From assembly GCA_023434465.1 (NCBI GenBank), contig JAEYSQ010000047.1:1-15591 (forward strand): 15,591 nt of DNA, in the 5' to 3' direction. Made by a program: the position numbers and the translations under genes. The stretch is from Actinomycetes bacterium (GTDB lineage Bacteria; Actinomycetota; Thermoleophilia; Solirubrobacterales; 70-9). The notes beneath the pieces were generated by a model, which saw nothing but the letters and a program-made list of their open reading frames with translations, had not been told where the DNA came from and searched no databases. This document shows positions 1-7,719 of the stretch, in pieces (position 1 is the stretch's first letter; every line of letters starts with the position of its first letter).

Positions 1-468
1 GACATGGATTCGGTCACCGACGACACCCTGAAATCAGGTCCCGAGGTCGTCGTCCACGCCTACGCGGACGGTCGCGCCCCGGGATCGGAGCGCATGAACA
101 GGCTTGGAGTCGAGCACCTCGCCCTTCCGTTCGTGGGGACCAGCCAGGACGTGGCGATGCTGATGGCCTTCGAAAAAGGCGCCTCCCTGATCGTCACGGT
201 GGGGGCCCACTTCAACCTGATCGAGTTCCTCGACAAGGACCGGGCGGGCATGTCCTCGACCTTCCTGACCCGGCTCAGGATCGGCGAGGTTCTGGTCGAC
301 GCCAAGGGGGTGAGCCGCCTCTACAACCCGGGTCTCACGGTCGGTCCCCTGATGCTCTTTCTCGGGGCCTTCCTGATCCTGGCGACGATCGTCGTCCTCA
401 CCTCGCCGGCGCTGGCCGATCTCTTCGACCTGATCTGGCTGAAGATCAAGATCTGGCTCGGGCTTTGA
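1..468 (+). CDS. SteA-like putative cytokinetic ring protein, C-terminal part (5' truncated)
   Basis: The reading frame is open at the left edge (the codon before the first ATG at 4 is GAC), so this is the 3' end of a longer gene, and the ATG at 4 is probably internal. The visible 155 residues contain the conserved tail of the actinobacterial SteA family: a nucleotide-binding-like stretch (GASLIVTVGAHFNLIEFLD), then a DRAGMSSTFLTRLRIG segment, then one hydrophobic helix near visible residues 114-136 and a short basic-hydrophobic end. In Corynebacterium, SteA with SteB is linked to septal cell-wall cleavage during division; that role is family knowledge, not visible here. The next gene is an MctB/SteB homologue, the expected partner, so identification rests on both sequence and order. 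The stop is TGA at 466-468. Confidence 0.82.
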   Translation, partial: DMDSVTDDTLKSGPEVVVHAYADGRAPGSERMNRLGVEHLALPFVGTSQDVAMLMAFEKGASLIVTVGAHFNLIEFLDKDRAGMSSTFLTRLRIGEVLVDAKGVSRLYNPGLTVGPLMLFLGAFLILATIVVLTSPALADLFDLIWLKIKIWLGL

Positions 469-482
469 TCGGGTCCGGCCTC

Positions 483-488
483 TAGGCT
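483..488 (+). promoter_or_regulatory. Possible -10 element (TAGGCT) just before the mctB/steB-like gene
   Basis: TAGGCT lies in the 27-bp gap after the SteA-like stop and ends 7 nt before the ATG at 496. If used, the transcript would begin at or next to the start codon, that is, leaderless or nearly so. I see no convincing -35 at 16-18 bp spacing. The same hexamer type recurs before several other genes in this window, which is the main support. Confidence 0.3.
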
Positions 489-495
489 TCCGGGG

Positions 496-1404
496 ATGGG
501 TTACAGCGCTCGCTATCACGCCGCCTCCCTGGCGGCGGTCTTTCTTGCCCTGGCGATCGGCATCCTGATCGGCACCCAGTGGGGATCCGACGTGCTGAAC
601 AACACCCGGGAAGACCTCGAGTCGAGCCTGACCAGTGACCTCAACGACGCCAGGGGCGAGATCGACGAACTGAACCGACAGCTTGACCAGTCCGGAGAGT
701 TCGGCCAAACCGTCTATCCCCTGCTGACCGACCGGCGTCTAAGGAACCGCCAGGTTGGATTGATCGGCCTCGGCGCCCTACCCTCAAATCTGACCGACTC
801 GGTCGAATCGGCGCTCGAACCGACCGGTGCGGATCTCGTCGCGGTCGGGGCCATCCGCCAACCACCTTCGCTGGAGGATCTGGCTACCGAACTCCGGAAC
901 ACCCGATTCCGGCAAATCGACGCCAACCAGGAAACGCTGACCGCCTACGGCCGGACGATCGGACGCCAGATCGTGACCGGAGGCCGGATCCTCGGCTTGA
1001 CCCGCAGCGAGTTGATGTCACAGTCGAGCGGCCAGTTCGCCGGACTTGACGGCCTCGTCGTGTACCGGGCCGACCCCGACGAGATGGATCCGGACGAGGA
1101 AGAGATCGCCGACGAACTCGACCGGGCAATCATCGAAGGGGCAGCTTCGACCCGCGCCCGGGTGGTCGGCATCGAAACGGCCGCTGCCGATCCGTCCACG
1201 GTCGGCTACCTGCGTGACCGCAACCTGACCACGGTCGACAACATTGACCAGCCGGCCGGCAAGGTGAGCCTCGTGTACGCCCTGAACGGCTCCGAAGGAG
1301 CGTTCGGAGTGAAGTCGGGGGCGACCCGACTGTTGCCGGAACTGCTGAAGCCGGCCGGCGCCGCTCAGACCGGCGATGGATCCCGGGGCAGGGCCGAGTC
1401 GTAA
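496..1404 (+). CDS. MctB/SteB-family membrane-anchored protein (copper transporter family, DUF3186)
   Basis: This 302-residue protein begins with a single membrane anchor at about residues 9-27 (SLAAVFLALAIGILIGTQWG), followed by a charged coiled-coil-like segment at about 34-67 and then a folded, presumably extracytoplasmic domain. The anchor plus coil plus a C-terminal tract ending near GAFGVKSGATRLLPELL is the layout of the MctB family. Mycobacterial MctB (Rv1698) is implicated in copper efflux and outer-membrane channel function, while the corynebacterial relative SteB acts with SteA in cell separation. The adjacent SteA-like gene favours the SteB-type role here, but the sequence cannot decide. 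The ATG at 496 places the anchor at the very N-terminus, as the family requires. The end overlaps the coding stretch of the next gene. Confidence 0.8.
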   Translation: MGYSARYHAASLAAVFLALAIGILIGTQWGSDVLNNTREDLESSLTSDLNDARGEIDELNRQLDQSGEFGQTVYPLLTDRRLRNRQVGLIGLGALPSNLTDSVESALEPTGADLVAVGAIRQPPSLEDLATELRNTRFRQIDANQETLTAYGRTIGRQIVTGGRILGLTRSELMSQSSGQFAGLDGLVVYRADPDEMDPDEEEIADELDRAIIEGAASTRARVVGIETAAADPSTVGYLRDRNLTTVDNIDQPAGKVSLVYALNGSEGAFGVKSGATRLLPELLKPAGAAQTGDGSRGRAES

Positions 1405-1571
1405 CCTGGCTTGGCTTCCCCGTCGCGATACTGATCGGCCTGCTGGTCGTTCCGGCCGGGGTTCGCGGGCTGCTCGGCGCCGGACTCACCCGGGTCAACT
1501 ACCGGAAGCAAAAACTCGCCTTTCCGCTCGGGGCGGTTCTCGTCACCACTTCCCTGGTCGCGCTCGCTCCG
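1380..1571 (+). other. In-frame N-terminal coding extension of the MraY-like gene without a canonical start codon
   Basis: Upstream of the first TTG at 1572, the same frame stays open back to a TGA at 1245-1247. From about 1380 it encodes a convincing start of a membrane protein: GRVVTWLGFPVAILIGLLVV, then a cytoplasmic turn containing TRVNYRKQKLAFPLG, then a second helix. No ATG, GTG or TTG occurs in frame between 1248 and 1571; CTG codons occur at 1431, 1440, 1443 and 1470. An ATG at 1376-1378 is out of frame by exactly one base (the extra G at 1379). Initiation may use a rare codon, or there may be a +1 shift or sequence error. A base deletion there would also remove the proper mctB stop, so a simple error is not clearly favoured. 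Confidence 0.6.
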
Positions 1572-2240
1572 TTGGCCGTTCTCAACGAACGGGCCGGCCT
1601 CGACCTGCTCGAGCCGGAGCTCAGGCGCTGGATCATCTACCTGGTCGGCGTGGCCTTCCTCGGCCTGCTCGATGACTCGCTCGGGCTGGGTCACGCCCAG
1701 GGAACCCCGCGCGGCTGGCGGGGCCACGCCAGGGCCGTCCTCCGCGGAGAGCTCTCGACCGGCGCGGTAAAGGCGATCGGCGCACTCGCTCTGGCCGCCT
1801 ACGTGGTGACCGGAACCGGAAACGAGTGGCCCGCCTACGTCGCCGACGTGGCCCTGCTGATCCTCACCACCAACCTGTTCAACCTCCTCGACCTGCGGGG
1901 TGGCCGGGTCGAGAAGGTCCTCTTCCTGCTGATCATCGGGCTCTGTCTCGGCGGCTGGACTCTGATGCCGGTCGAACTGACCGGAATCTTCCTCGGGCCG
2001 TTCGTGGTCGGCATCTGGTTCACCTTGCGGGACCGCGCGATGCTCGGGGACACCGGCTCGAACCTGGCCGGCGCGCTGGCCGGGGTCTGCCTGCTCACCG
2101 GTCTCGATGAAACCGGACGTCTTGTCGCGCTTGGCGCCGTGATTCTTCTCACGATTTACGGAGAGTTCCGGTCGATCTCCCGGACCGTCGAGCGGATACC
2201 GCCGCTCCGGTTTATAGACTCCGTCGGGAGAGTCAAGTGA
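1572..2240 (+). CDS. MraY/WecA-like glycosyl-phosphate polyprenol transferase homologue (short)
   Basis: The coordinates give the part that starts at the first canonical start codon (TTG); the protein very probably begins up to 64 codons earlier (see the entry for 1380-1571). It is a polytopic membrane protein with landmarks of the polyprenyl-phosphate N-acetylhexosamine-1-phosphate transferase superfamily: an Asp pair at residues 34-35 (GLLDDSLGL), the loop NLFNLLDLRGGR with N101, N104 and D107, and LGDTGSN around D160. The superfamily's usual NxxNxxDGxDGL loop is altered here (DLRGGR in place of DGxDGL) and the late His-rich loop of WecA/MraY is not evident, so substrate and even activity are uncertain. 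True MraY is longer. Its position between the SteB-like gene and pyrG suggests an envelope function. It overlaps pyrG by 4 nt (GTGA). Confidence 0.7.
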   Translation: MAVLNERAGLDLLEPELRRWIIYLVGVAFLGLLDDSLGLGHAQGTPRGWRGHARAVLRGELSTGAVKAIGALALAAYVVTGTGNEWPAYVADVALLILTTNLFNLLDLRGGRVEKVLFLLIIGLCLGGWTLMPVELTGIFLGPFVVGIWFTLRDRAMLGDTGSNLAGALAGVCLLTGLDETGRLVALGAVILLTIYGEFRSISRTVERIPPLRFIDSVGRVK

Positions 2241-3928
2241 GCGACCAGTTCCAAGGAGAAACCCGATTCATCTTCGTCACCGGCGGAGTGCTTTCGGCTC
2301 TCGGTAAGGGCATCGCTTCCGCCTCGATCGGCCGGCTTCTCGTTTCCCGTGGTTTTCGGGTCCAGATCCAGAAGTTCGACCCGTACCTGAACGTCGATCC
2401 GGGCACGATGAGTCCCTTCCAGCACGGTGAAGTCTTCGTGACCGAAGACGGTGCGGAGACCGACCTCGATCTCGGCCATTACGAACGCTTCACCGACGAG
2501 AACACCTCACGGGCCTCGAACGTGACGGCCGGTGCGGTCTACAACTCGGTGATCAAGCGCGAACGGCGGGGCGACTACCTCGGTGGCACCGTCCAGGTGA
2601 TCCCGCACATCACCGACGAAATCAAGAACCGGATCCTGATCGTGGCCGAGACCAAACAGGTCGATTTCGTGATCACCGAGATCGGCGGCACGGTCGGCGA
2701 CATCGAATCGCTCGCCTTCCTCGAAGCGATCCGTCAGCTCTACACGGACCTCGGACCGCGCCGCGCGATGTTCATCCATCTCACCCTGGTCCCGTACATC
2801 GTTCACGCCGGAGAGATGAAGACCAAGCCGACCCAGCACTCGGTCAACGAGTTGCGCCGGATCGGCATCCAGCCTCACGCGCTGATCTGCCGTTCGGTTT
2901 CCGGCCTTGACCGGGGCATCCGCAAGAAGATCGCCCAGTTTGCCTCGCTGCCTACCGACTCGGTGATCTCGGGGCAGGACGTCGACAACGTCTACAAGAT
3001 CCCGCTGATGTACCGGGCCGAAGGCCTCGACGACTTCATCCTCGAGCACTTCAACATGCTCGAGGACGCTCCGCCACCCGACCTTTCCGAATGGGAGGCG
3101 ATGCTGCGGATGGCTGAGAATGCCGAGGGCACGGTGAAGATCGCCCTGGTCGGCAAGTACATCCAGCTGGCCGATTCCTACAAGTCCGTGATCGAAGCTC
3201 TCGAGCACGGGGGGATCCACAACGGCGTCGAGGTCGAGATCGACCTGGTTGACTCCGAGGATTTTGACGTCTCGCGACTCGAAGGGGTGGACGGGATACT
3301 GATTCCCGGAGGCTTCGGCGAGCGCGGGGTGGAAGGCAAGGTGGAAGCGGCCCGCTACGCACGCGAGAACCGGATCCCCTACCTCGGGATCTGTCTCGGC
3401 ATGCAGATCGCGGTGATCGAGTTTGCGCGACACGTTGCCGGCATGGACGGTGCCAACTCGGCTGAGTTCGATCCCGAAACCCCGTTCCCGGTGGTCGATC
3501 TGCTGCCCGAGCAGAAGGAAGTCTCCGACATGGGCGGCACGATGCGACTCGGAGCCGATCCGGTCAAGCTCCACGACGGGACCCGGGCCCTGGATATTTT
3601 CGGCGACGCGGTGATCTACAAGCGTCACCGTCACCGCTATGAGGTCAACAACCTGCTCCGGACCCGGCTTGAGGATCAGGGCCTGATCTGTTCCGGCACC
3701 TCACCGGACGAACGGCTGGTCGAGATCGTCGAACTGGCCGACCATCCGTTCTACGTCGCCTCACAGTTTCATCCCGAGTTCAACTCACGCCCCAACCGGC
3801 CGGAGCCGCTGTTCAGGGAATTCATGAAGGCAGCCGCCAAGGCTGCCGCGGACAAGCCCGGGGTAAGCGAAGCAGACGGCGAACCCGCAGATTCGCCGTC
3901 CGCGGTTGAGACCCACCAGGAGGCCTAG
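2237..3928 (+). CDS. pyrG: CTP synthase (glutamine hydrolysing)
   Basis: The enzyme makes CTP from UTP, ATP and glutamine in pyrimidine nucleotide synthesis. The 563-residue protein has both domains. The N-terminal amidoligase domain (about 1-280) carries the P-loop GGVLSALGKG near residues 16-25, the QKFDPYLNVDPGTMSP region and ITEIGGTVGDIES. A C-terminal class I glutamine amidotransferase domain (about 298-540) carries GICLGMQ with nucleophile Cys386, and FHPEF with His512 and Glu514 completing the triad. A roughly 25-residue Ala/Pro/Glu-rich tail follows the domain. The GTG start at 2237 overlaps the preceding stop (GTGA) and follows a weak CGGGAG site, suggesting coupled translation. CTP synthase next to the SteA and MctB homologues is a conserved actinobacterial order. 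Confidence 0.98.
   Translation: MSDQFQGETRFIFVTGGVLSALGKGIASASIGRLLVSRGFRVQIQKFDPYLNVDPGTMSPFQHGEVFVTEDGAETDLDLGHYERFTDENTSRASNVTAGAVYNSVIKRERRGDYLGGTVQVIPHITDEIKNRILIVAETKQVDFVITEIGGTVGDIESLAFLEAIRQLYTDLGPRRAMFIHLTLVPYIVHAGEMKTKPTQHSVNELRRIGIQPHALICRSVSGLDRGIRKKIAQFASLPTDSVISGQDVDNVYKIPLMYRAEGLDDFILEHFNMLEDAPPPDLSEWEAMLRMAENAEGTVKIALVGKYIQLADSYKSVIEALEHGGIHNGVEVEIDLVDSEDFDVSRLEGVDGILIPGGFGERGVEGKVEAARYARENRIPYLGICLGMQIAVIEFARHVAGMDGANSAEFDPETPFPVVDLLPEQKEVSDMGGTMRLGADPVKLHDGTRALDIFGDAVIYKRHRHRYEVNNLLRTRLEDQGLICSGTSPDERLVEIVELADHPFYVASQFHPEFNSRPNRPEPLFREFMKAAAKAAADKPGVSEADGEPADSPSAVETHQEA
3918..3923 (+). promoter_or_regulatory. Strong ribosome binding site for the DUF6790-like gene, inside the pyrG end
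   Basis: A perfect AGGAGG lies 10 nt before the ATG at 3934 and just before the pyrG stop at 3926-3928. It fixes the start of the membrane protein and links its translation to the end of pyrG. Confidence 0.65.
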
Positions 3929-3933
3929 CGTTC

Positions 3934-4473
3934 ATGCCGTTTCTGTTCTGGATCCTCGTCGCGCTGATCGGCGCGGGGATTTATCTGCTGCGCCACAAGG
4001 ACCAGCGCGGTTCGGTCGCCGTCTCGACCGTGCTGCTGATGTTCTGGCTGGGAATCGCGATCGGTATCGCCTCGATCTTCGGCGCCGCATTCCACGTCTT
4101 CGATGGCAAGGAGACCGCCGAAGGCATCGGCTTCGTGCCCTGGAACGAGACCGGCACCTACGCCTTCCAGTACGAGAACGCGATGGGCGACCTGGCGATC
4201 GGCGTGATCGGCCTGCTCTGCTTCTGGATCCGGGACCGCAAGTTCTGGCTCGCCGCAGTGATTTTCGCGACCATCCTCTTCTGGGGTGATGCGATCGGCC
4301 ACGTCTACCAGTTGGTCGAGCATGACAACCACGCCGCCAACAACAGCGGGTTCGTGCTCTGGCTCGACTTCCTCAACCCGGCGGTTCTGATCGTGCTCTT
4401 CTGGCTCTCCGGCCGAAGCCCCGGGTCCGGCGCACCGGCCGTAGGGAACGCCGGCGACGCGTCAAAAGGCTGA
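3934..4473 (+). CDS. Five-helix integral membrane protein, DUF6790-like
   Basis: This is a 179-residue hydrophobic protein with helices at about residues 2-20, 27-55, 83-100, 104-127 and 143-160. Conserved-looking polar positions sit between helices: AFQYENAMGDLAIGVIGLL, FWGDAIGHVYQLVEHDNHA, and NNSGFVLWLDFLNPA. These resemble what I recall of DUF6790 proteins (a Glu/Gly-rich helix start, a Gly-His helix end, and an Asn-Ala-Gly then Trp-x-Asp segment), but I could not search. The His and Asp residues near 120-132 could bind a metal or cofactor; this is speculation. The start has a strong AGGAGG at 3918-3923, 10 nt before the ATG and inside the pyrG end. No function is known. The tail after residue 161 is Gly/Ala/Pro rich and probably disordered. 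Confidence 0.75.
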   Translation: MPFLFWILVALIGAGIYLLRHKDQRGSVAVSTVLLMFWLGIAIGIASIFGAAFHVFDGKETAEGIGFVPWNETGTYAFQYENAMGDLAIGVIGLLCFWIRDRKFWLAAVIFATILFWGDAIGHVYQLVEHDNHAANNSGFVLWLDFLNPAVLIVLFWLSGRSPGSGAPAVGNAGDASKG

Positions 4474-4503
4474 CCGCGCTTGGCATGAGATGATCCGGCT
4501 CGG

Positions 4504-5616
4504 ATGAGCCGCTTCGTTCGCCTTTGTGAAACAGCCAGCCCGACCGGGGAAGAGCGCGCCGTCGCGGATCTCGTTCGGGCGGAGCTCGAGTCGATCGGGC
4601 TCGAGGTTTTCGAGGACGACGCCGCCGGGCCGACCGGGGCCGGGGCCGGCAATCTGCTCACCCGGGTCCCCGCCAGACCGGCAACCGAAGGATCGGACCA
4701 GGGATTCATCATGTTTTGCGCGCACATCGACACGGTTCCGCATGAAGGTCCGATCGAAGTGGTGCTCGGCGACGACGAGGTGTACCGCTCGGCCGGTGCC
4801 ACCATCCTCGGAGCTGACAACAAGGCTGCCGTGGCTGTGCTGATCGAGATGGCGGCCCGCGCCGTGGCCGAGCCGCCACCGGTGGGTCTGGAACTGGTCT
4901 TCACCGTCGCCGAGGAGCAGGGTCTGCTCGGCGCGAAGGCCTTCGACCACGCCTCCCTGAGATCGAGCATCGGGTTCGTGCTTGACCACGCGACCGCAAT
5001 CGGTGAGGTGATAACCGCCGCCCCGACCCACATCGGAATCAGCGCCGAGTTCAAAGGGGTCGAGGCGCACGCCGGCTTGAAACCGGAATCGGGCCGTTCG
5101 GCGATAGCGGCGGCGTCCCGGGCGGTTGCGGAAATGAACCTGGGCCGACTCGACGACGAGACGACCGCGAACATCGGGGTCATCGCTGGCGGCACCTCCG
5201 GCAACGTGATCCCGGGCCATTGCCGGTTGTCCGGCGAAGCCCGGTCAGTTGATCCGGATCGGGTCATCGAGGTGATCGCCGGAATGACCGACGCGATGGT
5301 CTGGGCCGCATCCGAGGCCGGTTGCGAGGTCGACATCACGACTGAGAAGCACTTCACCGGATACAGGGTCGAGGACGACTCGCGAGCCCTGGCCCTGGCC
5401 GAGTCGGCTCTGAAGACGAGGGGCATCGCTCCGAGGCGGGTCACGACCGGAGGAGGGTCGGACACGAGCGTGTTCCGGGAGCGCGGCATGGACTGCCTGC
5501 TCCTGGCCAACGGAACCTTCGAGAATCACACCCACCTCGAGTCGGTGCCGCGCGGCAACCTCGCCGAGATGCTGGCGGTCTGCGAGGAGATCGTCAAACG
5601 GGCAGGGGAGGACTGA
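4504..5616 (+). CDS. M20-family zinc metallopeptidase, PepT-like
   Basis: This 370-residue enzyme has the di-zinc ligands and catalytic residues of the M20 peptidase family: AHIDTVP with His74 and Asp76, GADNKA with bridging Asp105, VAEEQG with catalytic Glu137 and ligand Glu138, LDHA with Asp161, and a terminal NHTHLES with His342 in the HxxxE position of PepT proteins. The dimerisation/lid domain (about 175-290) shows GVEAHAGLKPESGRSA. Family members cleave tripeptides or dipeptides, or deacylate amino acids; the exact substrate cannot be read from sequence. Cytosolic, since there is no signal peptide. The ATG at 4504 is the first start after an in-frame TGA at 4486 and has no clear Shine-Dalgarno. 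The stop overlaps the start of the next gene (TGATG). Confidence 0.9.
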   Translation: MSRFVRLCETASPTGEERAVADLVRAELESIGLEVFEDDAAGPTGAGAGNLLTRVPARPATEGSDQGFIMFCAHIDTVPHEGPIEVVLGDDEVYRSAGATILGADNKAAVAVLIEMAARAVAEPPPVGLELVFTVAEEQGLLGAKAFDHASLRSSIGFVLDHATAIGEVITAAPTHIGISAEFKGVEAHAGLKPESGRSAIAAASRAVAEMNLGRLDDETTANIGVIAGGTSGNVIPGHCRLSGEARSVDPDRVIEVIAGMTDAMVWAASEAGCEVDITTEKHFTGYRVEDDSRALALAESALKTRGIAPRRVTTGGGSDTSVFRERGMDCLLLANGTFENHTHLESVPRGNLAEMLAVCEEIVKRAGED

Positions 5617-6620
5617 TGCTGAAACTCCGGCGGGCCACCGTCACCTCGACCGATCCGCTTGAGATCCGTCTGGAAGGATCGACCGAGACGCGCCGGGCCT
5701 GGGCTGACCGGTCGATGGTCGGTGTCTGCGAGCCCGGGGACGAGCTGATCGTGAACGTCGAAGCGCTCGATCTAGGCCTCGGGTCGGGCGGGTTCGACAT
5801 CGTCCACGTCAACCTGACCCGCGGCCTCGCGGCGGAAGGTTCGTCCACCGACCATGTGATGAAGTTGAATTACAGCTCGCTCCAGCATCCGGTCCGCTCG
5901 ATCGAGCGTCCGGTGGGGTCCGGTCCGGACCCGGGCGGTGCCGGCGAGGGGCCGGTTCCAGTTCTCGCGATCGGCCTTCACGGTCACCTCGCTCCCGCGG
6001 CCTGGGCCGCCGCCGAGGTAGGAGCGAGCCGGGTCGGCTACGTCCAGACCGGGGGCGGCGCCTTGCCCGGCGAGCTTTCCCGCGACGTCGCCGAGCTGCT
6101 CGATCGTGGCCTGCTCGCCGGCCATGTGACCGCGGGCCCCGCCTACGGTGGCGGGCAGGAAGCGATCACCCTGGTCGGGGCGGTCGATGCCGCCACCTCG
6201 CTCGGCTGGAACGCCGTGATCGCCGGGCCCGGTCCGGGAATTCTCGGCTCTGCGACCGTTTACGGCCACGGGGGGATGGTGGCGCTGGACGTGGTCCATG
6301 CTGCGCTTTCGCTCGGCGCGCCGGCTCTGCTTTCTCCCCGGCTGTCGGCCGGGGATCCGAGGCCCCGTCACCAGGGGCTCAGTCATCACAGCCAAGCGGT
6401 GCTGGAGCTCGCTCTCGGCCCGGTCGTCTTGCCGATGCCGGTCGAGTTCATCGATCTCGCGCCGGAGGGTCTGGATGGCGTGGTTGCGGTCGAAGCCGAT
6501 CTCGCCGGTTACGCCGGGTCCGGCCTGCCGCGCCGCACGATGGGCCGGGACCTCGAAGATGACCGGCCCTTTTTCGCGGGCCCGTTGGCGGCCGGCCGGC
6601 ATCTCGCCAGTCTGCTCTGA
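5616..6620 (+). CDS. DUF3866 family protein of unknown function
   Basis: This 334-residue protein matches what I recall of the actinobacterial DUF3866 family. It has a small beta-rich N-terminal region (about 1-85, ending VMKLNYSSLQHPVRSIE), then a Gly/Ala-rich alpha/beta region with LAIGLHGHLAP, VGYVQTGGGALPGELSRDV, AGPAYGGGQEAI, VIAGPGPGILGSATVYGHGG and LSHHSQAVLELALG. The many conserved Gly and His motifs look like an enzyme active site, but no reaction is established to my knowledge. The ATG overlaps the TGA of the M20 peptidase by one base, so the two are probably translated together. No transmembrane helix or signal peptide is evident. It sits between the peptidase and xerD. Confidence 0.82.
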   Translation: MLKLRRATVTSTDPLEIRLEGSTETRRAWADRSMVGVCEPGDELIVNVEALDLGLGSGGFDIVHVNLTRGLAAEGSSTDHVMKLNYSSLQHPVRSIERPVGSGPDPGGAGEGPVPVLAIGLHGHLAPAAWAAAEVGASRVGYVQTGGGALPGELSRDVAELLDRGLLAGHVTAGPAYGGGQEAITLVGAVDAATSLGWNAVIAGPGPGILGSATVYGHGGMVALDVVHAALSLGAPALLSPRLSAGDPRPRHQGLSHHSQAVLELALGPVVLPMPVEFIDLAPEGLDGVVAVEADLAGYAGSGLPRRTMGRDLEDDRPFFAGPLAAGRHLASLL

Positions 6621-6694
6621 CCAGCCGCCCGGCACCTTCAACCTGCTCTGATCACCCGGCCGACCGGGCCTCTTCCTGCGCGCCCCGGCCGTTT

Positions 6695-6709
6695 CCTTGC
6701 GCGGCAAGG
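6695..6709 (+). other. Short perfect hairpin in the leader of xerD
   Basis: The 119-bp gap 6621-6739 contains CCTTGC-GCG-GCAAGG, a 6-bp stem with a 3-nt loop. No T-tract follows, so it does not look like a terminator. It ends about 12 nt before the GGAGGAGA ribosome site at 6722-6729. Otherwise the gap is GC-rich sequence with nothing recognisable. Confidence 0.35.
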
Positions 6710-6739
6710 GATGGGCCGGCCGGAGGAGAAAACGGTTCC

Positions 6740-7705
6740 ATGCCACCGGCAACAGTCACGTCCGAACCCGCATCCGAAGTCCTCGAAGGGGCGCGTTTCG
6801 AGTCTCTTCTGCTCGAGTTCCTCGCCTATCTGGAACTGGAGCGGGGACTTTCCCGCAACACTCTGAACGCGTACCGGACCGACCTGCTGCAGTTCGGGGA
6901 CTACCTTCGTGACCACCAGCTCGACCCGCTGGAGATCGACGCTGCCGCGATGTCCGAATATGTGGCCGATCTGACCGAAACCGGTGGAGACGGCCAGCGA
7001 CTCGCACCTTCGACCGTTCACCGCAAGACCGCTGCGCTTCGTTCCTTTTACAAGCATCTGCGTCGCGAGGATCTGGTCAGCGATGATCCCACTGCCGGCC
7101 TGGTCACTCCGCGACGGTCGAAGAAGCTTCCGAACGTCCTGAACCAGGCGGAAGTGACCCGGCTGCTCGCCGTTCCGTCGGGAGATTCGCCCCAGGCCTA
7201 CCGGGATCGCGCGATCCTCGAGGTGATGTACGCCTGCGGTTTGCGGGCTTCGGAGGTGATCGGGCTGGAAATGACCGACATCGACACTTACGAGGGGATG
7301 CTGAGGGCACGCGGCAAGGGCAGCAAGGAGCGAATCGTGCCGCTTGGCCGCCAGGCGATCAGCGCTTTGGAGGGGTATCTCAGGTCGGGCCGTCCCGAAC
7401 TCGCCAAGGGTCGATCCGAGAAGGCGCTCTTTTTGAACTTCCGTGGCCGTCGCCTGACCCGCCAGGGGCTTTACAAGATCGTCCAGGGTCACGCCCGGAG
7501 CGCCGGACTCGAAGATCGCATGAGTCCGCACACGCTGAGACATTCCTTCGCCACCCACTTGCTCGCCGGCGGGTGCGACCTGCGTGCGGTCCAGGAGATG
7601 CTCGGCCACGCCGACGTCGCCACCACCCAGATGTACACCCACCTGACCGGCCAGCAGCTTCGCGACGTCTACTACGCCGCCCACCCCCGAGCCGAGTCCA
7701 CCTGA
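6740..7705 (+). CDS. xerD: Tyrosine recombinase XerD (chromosome dimer resolution)
   Basis: Xer recombinases resolve chromosome dimers at dif by strand exchange through a 3'-phosphotyrosine. The protein is 321 residues, slightly longer than the usual roughly 300 because of a 20-residue N-terminal lead. The N-terminal SAM-like DNA-binding domain (about 20-115) has FLAYLELERGLSRNTLNAY. The catalytic domain has all expected residues: Arg169 (CGLRASE), Lys193 (RGKGSKERIVPLG), His264 and Arg267 (SPHTLRHSFATHLL), His290 (LGHADVATT) and Tyr299 (MYTHL). The start ATG follows a strong GGAGGAGA at 6722-6729. XerD versus XerC is judged from the overall motif match and from the position near pyrG, as in mycobacteria. 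It is a housekeeping recombinase, not a phage integrase. Confidence 0.92.
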   Translation: MPPATVTSEPASEVLEGARFESLLLEFLAYLELERGLSRNTLNAYRTDLLQFGDYLRDHQLDPLEIDAAAMSEYVADLTETGGDGQRLAPSTVHRKTAALRSFYKHLRREDLVSDDPTAGLVTPRRSKKLPNVLNQAEVTRLLAVPSGDSPQAYRDRAILEVMYACGLRASEVIGLEMTDIDTYEGMLRARGKGSKERIVPLGRQAISALEGYLRSGRPELAKGRSEKALFLNFRGRRLTRQGLYKIVQGHARSAGLEDRMSPHTLRHSFATHLLAGGCDLRAVQEMLGHADVATTQMYTHLTGQQLRDVYYAAHPRAEST

Positions 7706-7719
7706 GACCCCGCAAACCC

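Noticed and set aside
2507..3634. A 375-codon open frame antisense to pyrG
   Set aside because: pyrG is unambiguous on the plus strand with all active-site residues. The antisense frame is a product of high GC content and codon bias and shows no recognisable family.
4305..5510. A 401-codon antisense frame over the M20 peptidase gene
   Set aside because: Its translation is Ser/Ala/Arg-rich low-complexity shadow sequence, while the plus strand encodes a complete metallopeptidase.
6740..7705. xerD as a phage or ICE integrase
   Set aside because: The size, motifs and conserved position downstream of pyrG all fit chromosomal XerD, and no mobile-element genes surround it.
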